Shown: one piece after another, positions 1-5,005 of the stretch
Position numbering within the stretch: the first letter of the stretch is position 1
How the letters are laid out: each line of letters opens with the position of its first letter
NCBI GenBank assembly: GCA_964438735.1
Contig: CAYTLW010000198.1
Span: 1 to 9,579 of the forward strand
DNA length: 9,579 bases
DNA from: CAYTLW01 sp964438735
GTDB taxonomy: Bacteria; Myxococcota_A; UBA9042
Direction of reading: 5' to 3'
Program-made: the position numbers and the translations under genes
The notes under the pieces: generated by a model
The model's input: the letters and a program-made list of their open reading frames with translations, nothing else
Told to the model about the DNA's origin: nothing
The model's database searches: none

Positions 1-1
1 C

Positions 2-1030
2 GATGACGGCAACGTCAAGGATGGCGACGGCTGCACGGCCAAGTGCCAGAAGAACTTCTGCGGCGATGGCGTGGTCTGGGTCGGCAAAGAGCAGTGCGAC
101 GACGGCAACAAGGTCGATGGCGACGCCTGCTCCAACCAATGCGTCGCCAAGTGGAAGGGCATCACGTTCACCAACTGTGGCAAGTCCGATCGGACCGGGC
201 CCTCGCAGAACCAGTGCGACAGCGCCTATGGGCCGGGCAAGGTCAAGGTGAGCGGCGGCATCCAGGCCTGGACGGTGCCCTTCTCCGGCGTCTTCCGCAT
301 CGAGGCGTGGGGCGCCAAAGGTGGCGGCACTGCGGGCGCCAATGGCGCGCGGGTGCGCGGCGACTTCGTGCTCAAGGCGGGCGAGGTCATCCACATCATC
401 GTCGGCCAGATGGGCCTGGTGACGACCCAGGGGCCGAAGTATGGCGCCGGCGGTGGCGGTGGGACGTGGATCTACCGCAAGGCGACCGATCCATTGCCGC
501 TTCTGATTGCGGCCGGCGGTGGCGGTCAGAGCGAGTATGGCTGCAGCAAAGCGGTCTCCGGCGGGGTTGGTTCGGCGACCAAGACCACCACCCTCGGCAA
601 GGGCTCCGGCTCGGCCAACGGTGGCAGTGGCGGCAACGGCGGCTTGGGCGGCAAGAAGGTGGGCAACTACTCCACTGGAGGCGGTGGTGCCGGCTGGCTG
701 AGCAATGGCAAGGATGGCCTCCACCTGCGCAACCCAAAGGGCCTGGGCGGCAAGGCGCCACGATTCGGCGCCCAGGGCGGGCTCTTCACCCACAACAGCG
801 GGTTCAAGGGCGGTAGCGGCGGCTTCGGGGGCGGCGGCGGCATGTCCGACAATACGGGCGCTGGCGGCGGTGGCGGCGGCTTCAACGGCGGCGGCGGCGG
901 CAACAACTATCTCGGCAGCTGCAAGTGGGGTTCGGGTGGTGGCGGCGGTTCGTATAACGGCGGCGCCAAGCAGAACGGCAGCAGCGGTGCCAACAGCAGC
1001 CACGGCAAGATCGTGATCACGCCGGGATAA
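2..1030 (+). CDS. Secreted cysteine-rich repeat / ALK-like glycine-rich protein (5' truncated)
   Basis: The reading frame is open from the left edge, so the true start lies outside the window; 342 residues are visible before the TAA stop. Residues 1-50 hold one partial and one complete Myxococcus-type cysteine-rich repeat (DUF4215-like): D-D-G-N-x3-D-G-D-G-C-x3-C, then C-G-D-G ... E-Q-C-D-D-G-N-x3-G-D-A-C-x3-C. From about residue 54 to the end is a very glycine-rich domain. It opens with F-T-N-C-G-x5-T-G-P-S-Q-x2-Q-C-D and continues with W-T-V-P-F-S-G-V-F-R-I-E-A-W-G-A, the pattern of the ALK/LTK receptor glycine-rich domain family. Cys59, Cys72, Cys181 and Cys307 could form disulfides. The protein ends H-G-K-I-V-I-T-P-G, with no membrane segment or sorting tail visible. 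It is probably a secreted or surface protein; a binding or adhesive role is inference. The missing N-terminus presumably carries a signal peptide. Confidence 0.88.
   Translation, partial: DDGNVKDGDGCTAKCQKNFCGDGVVWVGKEQCDDGNKVDGDACSNQCVAKWKGITFTNCGKSDRTGPSQNQCDSAYGPGKVKVSGGIQAWTVPFSGVFRIEAWGAKGGGTAGANGARVRGDFVLKAGEVIHIIVGQMGLVTTQGPKYGAGGGGGTWIYRKATDPLPLLIAAGGGGQSEYGCSKAVSGGVGSATKTTTLGKGSGSANGGSGGNGGLGGKKVGNYSTGGGGAGWLSNGKDGLHLRNPKGLGGKAPRFGAQGGLFTHNSGFKGGSGGFGGGGGMSDNTGAGGGGGGFNGGGGGNNYLGSCKWGSGGGGGSYNGGAKQNGSSGANSSHGKIVITPG
829..903 (+). repeat. GGC-rich simple repeat coding for polyglycine
   Basis: This part of the glycine-rich domain has several short runs of GGC or GGT codons (GGCGGCGGCGGC type) that encode blocks of four to six glycines. 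Runs of this kind are prone to replication slippage in steps of three bases. It lies inside the coding frame and is not a separate element. Confidence 0.5.
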
Positions 1031-1077
1031 TCGGCGACAGCGGCAGGTAGCTCGTACATCGGGGGTCAGACGAGACC

Positions 1078-2760
1078 ATGCGGACCACTGCACCGACGTT
1101 GCTGGTGGCCGTAGGGGTTGTGTTATGCGGCCCCGTCACGTCGTGGGCGGACGCACCTCAGCGATCGGATACGTTCTCGAAGGCGGGCTTCGACGAGGTG
1201 GTCCAGGTCCTGCGCAAACATCATCTGCAACCGGCATTGCGGCGTCCACATGTATGGGCTGCGGCGGCCAACGGCGCCCTGGCGGCCACCGGCGCGCGTG
1301 CAGAGGTCCTGGACGCGGCCTGGCGGAGCCGGGTGTCGGACGGACGGCGGCGTTTCGCGGGCACCGTCGAACCCCTGATCTGCGGCGAGACGAAGCGCAC
1401 CGATGTCCTCGTGCACTCCGTGCCCGCAATGAAGACCTGGAAGCAACAGGAAGCGGACACCGCGAAGGCCGGCACGACGGGCGAACCGCTGGTGGACGCA
1501 CTGCGAGGCTGGCGAGCCCCCTTTGGCCGATCCGGGTTCGAGTGCGTTGTCGGGCGGGCGCTGCGGCTGTTGCACAGCAGGCATCCCGACAAGGAACCCC
1601 GAGCCAACGCGACCGGCCGAATGTGGCAGAACGCCGCGACCTACCTGTTGCGAGCCATCGACCCACACTCACGGCTGACCACGCCGCGCGCCTGGGCGCT
1701 GGTCAACGAGCCCACGTCCAAGGTGGTCGACCTGGGCCTGACGTTTACCTGGCGCGGCGGCCGGGCCGAGGTGCATGAGATCCTGCCACACGCCTCTCCG
1801 CAAGCGCGCAAGGTGCTGCCCGGCGACGTGCTTGACGCGGTGGACGGCACGGTGATTCGCGGCCGCAAGCAGGGGGTGATCATTGGCATGTTGCAGAGGC
1901 CGGCGGGCGCTTCCGTGGAGCTGGCTTTTCGGCGTGCGGGGCTGGCGCAGCTTGTCGTGGTCCAGTTGAAATACGTCGACACACGGGTCAAGGACGTGCA
2001 GTCGCAGGAGATCGCCGGGCTCGATAACGCGGTGATGGTAAGGATTCGTAAGTTCGCGGCGGCCAGCGGCAGGCAGGTGCAGGCGTTGCTGCTTGAACGG
2101 CTCGCTGAGGGGCCGCTGCAAGGCGTATTGCTGGACCTGCGGGGCAATCACGGTGGCATCATTCCTGAGGCGGTGACCCTGCTCGAGCTGTTCCGTCGCG
2201 GCGGCTTGATAGGGCGCGTTCGCACGCGCGACGCCACCGCTGCCATCGCCTTCAGTCGGAGGCGCCGACAGGTGCTGAAGATGCCGGTGGTCATGTTGGT
2301 CGACGGCGGTTGCGCCTCGGCCTGCGAATTCGTCGCCGCTTCTCTGCAGGCCAGCCATCGCGCGCTCATTGTTGGCACGCAGACCTTCGGCAAAGCGACG
2401 CTGCAGGAGTACATGCCGCTGAAGAGCGTGCGCGCCCGCGTCATGATCACGGTGGCCATGTTCTCAACGCCTGGAGGGCTGCCGATTCAGGCCCGTGGCA
2501 TCCGGCCCGATCTGCTCCTGGCGCCCTTGTCTGCAAAGGCACGTGGCGAGGCGGCCATGCCCTTCCATCTGGAGCCTGCCAGCGATCGCAGCCGCGACAA
2601 GGAGCACCCGTTGCTGGGATCGGTGACCTCGTGTTGGCGCGCGGCCATGGCCCAGGGCAGTGCCACCAAGGACGTTCGCCTGGGCAAGGGAGTCGAGGCG
2701 CTTCGCTGCCTGATGGCGGTACAGCGGGCCGGAGAACACGTGGATCGGGGCGTTCAATAG
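1078..2760 (+). CDS. S41 family carboxyl-terminal processing peptidase with PDZ domain
   Basis: This 560-residue protein is an exported serine protease of the Tsp/Prc/CtpA type, a family that trims or degrades envelope proteins from their C-termini. Residues 1-24 form a Sec signal peptide with likely cleavage at S-W-A|D. The family motif D-P-H-S is at 195-198, and a PDZ domain spans about 214-298 (L-P-G-D-V-L-D-A-V-D-G within it). D-L-R-x-N-x-G-G is at 353-360. Alignment from memory with E. coli Tsp places the catalytic serine at Ser414 and the lysine at Lys439 (T-F-G-K), with the same 25-residue spacing. The usual S-A-S-A-S-E core is here C-A-S-A-C-E, and the third Tsp catalytic residue (Asp) is replaced by Ala425. 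Six cysteines remain in the mature protein. About 160 residues between signal peptide and D-P-H-S are unassigned. The ATG lies 47 bases after the previous stop, without a strong ribosome binding site. The substrate is unknown. Confidence 0.93.
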   Translation: MRTTAPTLLVAVGVVLCGPVTSWADAPQRSDTFSKAGFDEVVQVLRKHHLQPALRRPHVWAAAANGALAATGARAEVLDAAWRSRVSDGRRRFAGTVEPLICGETKRTDVLVHSVPAMKTWKQQEADTAKAGTTGEPLVDALRGWRAPFGRSGFECVVGRALRLLHSRHPDKEPRANATGRMWQNAATYLLRAIDPHSRLTTPRAWALVNEPTSKVVDLGLTFTWRGGRAEVHEILPHASPQARKVLPGDVLDAVDGTVIRGRKQGVIIGMLQRPAGASVELAFRRAGLAQLVVVQLKYVDTRVKDVQSQEIAGLDNAVMVRIRKFAAASGRQVQALLLERLAEGPLQGVLLDLRGNHGGIIPEAVTLLELFRRGGLIGRVRTRDATAAIAFSRRRRQVLKMPVVMLVDGGCASACEFVAASLQASHRALIVGTQTFGKATLQEYMPLKSVRARVMITVAMFSTPGGLPIQARGIRPDLLLAPLSAKARGEAAMPFHLEPASDRSRDKEHPLLGSVTSCWRAAMAQGSATKDVRLGKGVEALRCLMAVQRAGEHVDRGVQ

Positions 2761-2894
2761 GCGGTCAGCGTTGGCGTGCATGGCTCGTTTTTGCGGACTT
2801 CGGGCAAACCGCGATAGCCTGGGCGCCTCAGGCGGCGTGCCACGGGCGGGATGGCTGGCGGGGCACGGCGCAGATTTGCGGGGGGCCGAGGTCG
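2761..2894. other. 134-base intergenic gap, possibly holding the promoter for the FHA/Sel1 pair
   Basis: No convincing gene lies here. A weak sigma70-like pair can be drawn (TTGCGG at 2791-2796 and GATAGC at 2813-2818, each 3 of 6 matches, 16-base spacer). There is a short inverted repeat TTTGC/GCAAA at about 2790-2808 and a 6-base inverted repeat CGTGCC/GGCACG at 2836-2841 and 2862-2867. None is strong enough to call a terminator or promoter. The gap is the longest on the plus strand between genes 1 and 4, so it is the likeliest place for an internal promoter. Confidence 0.3.
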
Positions 2895-3512
2895 ATGGCC
2901 GAGTTGATCGTCACATTGAAAGATCGCGAGTTACAGCGCGTCCAGGTCGAGGGCGTGCTGACCCGGATTGGTCGAGATCGGGCCAACGAGGTGTGCATCG
3001 ACAACACCGGGGTGTCGCGTCTGCATTGCTCGATCAAGTTCGAGAACGGGCGCTTCGTGGTCTACGATGAGGGCAGCAGCAACGGGCTCTTCGTCAATGG
3101 CGAAGAGGTGCTGGCGCACCCATTGGCAGATGGTGACGAGATCCAGCTGGGCAAGATCGCGGTGCGTTTCGAGGCTGATCGGCCGCCGTCAGCCGAGCAG
3201 CTGGCGCGAATCTCGGACACGGCGCAGGTCCGCATGCGCGGGGTGCGCAATCGCAATCCCGTCGAGACGACCAACATTCCGGTCAGCGAGATGGGGCGCC
3301 TCATCGCCAGCAGCACGGGCAGAGGCCCCGACATGAGCACGCGCAAGCAGCTGGCGATTACCAGCCGCGTGACCGACGAGCCAGAGGACGAGCCGGCGCG
3401 CCCCGCGCGGGTTGAGCCTTCGGCCCCAACGCAGGGGCGCCTGGTGCTGCTCCTGACAATCACAGTGGTGGTCCTGACCGGCGTGGTCGGATTCCTGCTC
3501 CTGACGCGATAG
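2895..3512 (+). CDS. Tail-anchored FHA domain protein
   Basis: This 205-residue protein has an N-terminal forkhead-associated domain (about 2-93), which in this family binds phosphothreonine peptides. The signature residues are present: G26-R27 followed by N31-E32, S41-R42-x-H44, and S61-S62-N63-G64 followed by V67-N68-G69. Residues about 95-182 form a polar, probably disordered linker rich in Thr, Arg, Glu and Pro. Residues 183-203 form one hydrophobic segment (L-V-L-L-L-T-I-T-V-V-V-L-T), ending two residues before the stop. There is no signal peptide, so the FHA domain should face the cytoplasm with a C-terminal anchor in the inner membrane. The start was placed at the ATG directly before the first FHA strand (M-A-E-L-I-V); the frame is open upstream but that stretch is shadow sequence overlapping the peptidase gene. 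The next gene begins four bases after the stop. The phosphoprotein partner and the kinase are not in the window. Confidence 0.9.
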   Translation: MAELIVTLKDRELQRVQVEGVLTRIGRDRANEVCIDNTGVSRLHCSIKFENGRFVVYDEGSSNGLFVNGEEVLAHPLADGDEIQLGKIAVRFEADRPPSAEQLARISDTAQVRMRGVRNRNPVETTNIPVSEMGRLIASSTGRGPDMSTRKQLAITSRVTDEPEDEPARPARVEPSAPTQGRLVLLLTITVVVLTGVVGFLLLTR

Positions 3513-3516
3513 GGCC

Positions 3517-4956
3517 ATGCGGCGGACACACCTTGCGTGGTGGGTTTGCGGCCTCGGTGTGCTCATCTGCAGCTCCGGGCTCGCGTCGAACGCGCTCGCG
3601 ACAAGTCCGCCAACATCTGGTGGACTGACTGGCACGGCGGCATTTCAGCGGGCGTTGGAGTACGAATTTCGGCGCGGCCGGTCCACGTCGGAGGCTCGGC
3701 TGAGCGCGCTCTATCAGCAGGCTTGCAGCGGCCGCGTCCGTCTGGCCTGCGACTGGCGCACCTGGCATCGCGTCGATCGCCTGCCGGCGACTGATGTGGC
3801 GGTCATCTTCGGGCCGCCCTGCACAGCCGGCGAAGGCGTCGCCTGCCTCGCGGCTGCCTGGGCGAGCGACCTGGCGACCGACAAGGAAGGGCAAGCGGGT
3901 CGCTGGCTGGCCAGAGGCTGCCGGCTGGGCGTGCAGCGGGCCTGCGCAGAACACGCGTGGCGGCTGCTGAATGGTCGCGGCATGGTGGCGAATCCGCCAG
4001 CGGCGGCCAGAGCGCTGAGCCATAGCTGCAACGCGGGCGCGTGGCTCGGCTGCGTGGGCTTCGGTGTCGCGCTGCAACGTGGCGCGGGCGTGGCGCTGGA
4101 TCGCGCGCGGGCGCTGACGCTGTTCAGTCGCGCATGCAGCGCCGGCGAACTGGATGGTTGCCATCGTTACGCACAGCGCCAGGCCGCCGGGGACGGGTTG
4201 CCCATGAATCCGGCCGCAGCGACCTCGCTCTGGCGCGCCGCCTGCAAGGGTGGCCACGCGCAGAGTTGTGTGGAGTTGGCCAGCAGCCTGCGACAGGGAC
4301 GCGGCGCGGCCGTCGATTCGAAGGCAGCGACAAGCGCCCAGCATCGAGCGTGCGCATTGGGCTTGCGAACTGCCTGTTCGGCCGGTCTCCCTCAGCCGGT
4401 GGTGCAAACCCGGCCCCGACAGGCCAGGCCTGGCCAGCCGTCAGTGGCGCGGCCGATGCATCGACGCAGGGGCCCGCCCAACGCAGTGCCGTTGCCCGCG
4501 CGCCCCTCATCTCCCCTGTACGGGCGGCCCGGATGGCGTCCACCGCAGCAGCGCGTCGGCAGCTACGGGCATTGGTTGGCCGCCGGTTACGTGGCCGGCC
4601 CGTTGTTGGCCGTCGTGAGCCAGGGTATTGGCCTGCTGACGCCTCCCATCGTGCATTGGGCCCACGGCGAGGTGGGGCGTGGGCTGGCGGCCACCGGGGC
4701 CATCTTCTTCCTGCCCGCCGTTACCGCCGGCGTCACCGTGGCCGTCGTCTGCCAGGCAGGCGACTGCAACGAGAGCTCCGCGATCAGCGCCGTGCTGACC
4801 GCCGCGGTGACGACCTATGTCGCCTGGGCGGTGTACGACTGCATGAACAACAGCAGCAAGATCGGCTACGCACAGACGAATTCCCTGCGTCTGTCGCCCT
4901 TCGCCAGCCGAGACGACGAGGGCACGACGACCCTGGGCCTGGCCGGCTCTTTCTGA
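3517..4956 (+). CDS. Exported Sel1/Hcp-like cysteine-paired repeat protein with hydrophobic C-terminal domain
   Basis: The 479-residue protein starts with a Sec signal peptide (about 1-28, A-L-A|T). Residues about 60-290 contain seven C-x7-C pairs (70/78, 102/110, 135/143, 171/179, 207/215, 243/251, 279/287). The last five pairs are spaced exactly 36 residues apart, with A-C-x2-G helices and G-x-G turns typical of Sel1-like repeats. This matches the disulfide-stapled repeats of Helicobacter cysteine-rich (Hcp) proteins, a protein-binding solenoid. A Pro/Arg-rich linker (about 290-350) follows. Then come three hydrophobic segments (about 352-375, 389-412, 420-441) with the motif P-I-V-H-W-A-H-G-E-V-G-R at 377-388, which resembles an unnamed C-terminal domain I associate with myxobacterial proteins. 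The gene sits four bases after the FHA gene with no good ribosome binding site of its own, so translational coupling is likely. It probably acts in the periplasm, anchored to a membrane. Its ligand is unknown. Confidence 0.85.
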   Translation: MRRTHLAWWVCGLGVLICSSGLASNALATSPPTSGGLTGTAAFQRALEYEFRRGRSTSEARLSALYQQACSGRVRLACDWRTWHRVDRLPATDVAVIFGPPCTAGEGVACLAAAWASDLATDKEGQAGRWLARGCRLGVQRACAEHAWRLLNGRGMVANPPAAARALSHSCNAGAWLGCVGFGVALQRGAGVALDRARALTLFSRACSAGELDGCHRYAQRQAAGDGLPMNPAAATSLWRAACKGGHAQSCVELASSLRQGRGAAVDSKAATSAQHRACALGLRTACSAGLPQPVVQTRPRQARPGQPSVARPMHRRRGPPNAVPLPARPSSPLYGRPGWRPPQQRVGSYGHWLAAGYVAGPLLAVVSQGIGLLTPPIVHWAHGEVGRGLAATGAIFFLPAVTAGVTVAVVCQAGDCNESSAISAVLTAAVTTYVAWAVYDCMNNSSKIGYAQTNSLRLSPFASRDDEGTTTLGLAGSF

Positions 4957-4963
4957 TTGCAAA

Positions 4964-4990
4964 CCATCGGTCCGCGCGCGCGGACCATGG
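4964..4990. terminator. Palindrome between convergent genes, possible bidirectional terminator
   Basis: The 49-base gap between the two convergent stops contains an 18-base perfect palindrome, GGTCCGCGCGCGCGGACC, at 4969-4986. Flanking CCAT (4964-4967) and ATGG (4987-4990) extend the pairing if C4968 is bulged out, giving a potential stem of up to about 11 pairs around a four-base loop. No U-tract follows on either strand, so it is not a classical Rho-independent terminator. It could stop or stabilise both transcripts, or be a protein site. Confidence 0.4.
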
Positions 4991-5005
4991 GCGTGACAGA
5001 TTCGA

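Noticed and set aside
43..816. Other frames over the glycine-rich gene, including an Arg/Gln-rich one and a minus-strand Pro-rich one
   Set aside because: Typical shadows of GGN-rich coding sequence. Only the frame ending at 1030 carries cysteine repeats and the recognisable glycine-rich domain.
1078..1135. Possible lipoprotein signal in the peptidase (V-V-L-C17)
   Set aside because: The residue before the cysteine is Leu rather than Gly or Ala, and a normal signal peptidase I site (S-W-A) follows at residue 24. The same holds for V-L-I-C18 in the Sel1 protein.
1123..2459. Minus-strand frames opposite the peptidase gene
   Set aside because: The plus frame contains all S41 motifs in order. 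The minus frames have none and no ribosome sites.
2836..2867. Inverted repeat CGTGCC/GGCACG as a terminator after the peptidase gene
   Set aside because: Six-base stem with a 20-base loop and no U-tract; expected by chance in GC-rich DNA.
2310..2894. Upstream extension of the FHA/TM frame
   Set aside because: The frame is open but overlaps the peptidase gene, reads as low-quality Arg/Gly/His-rich sequence, and the FHA fold begins at the ATG at 2895.
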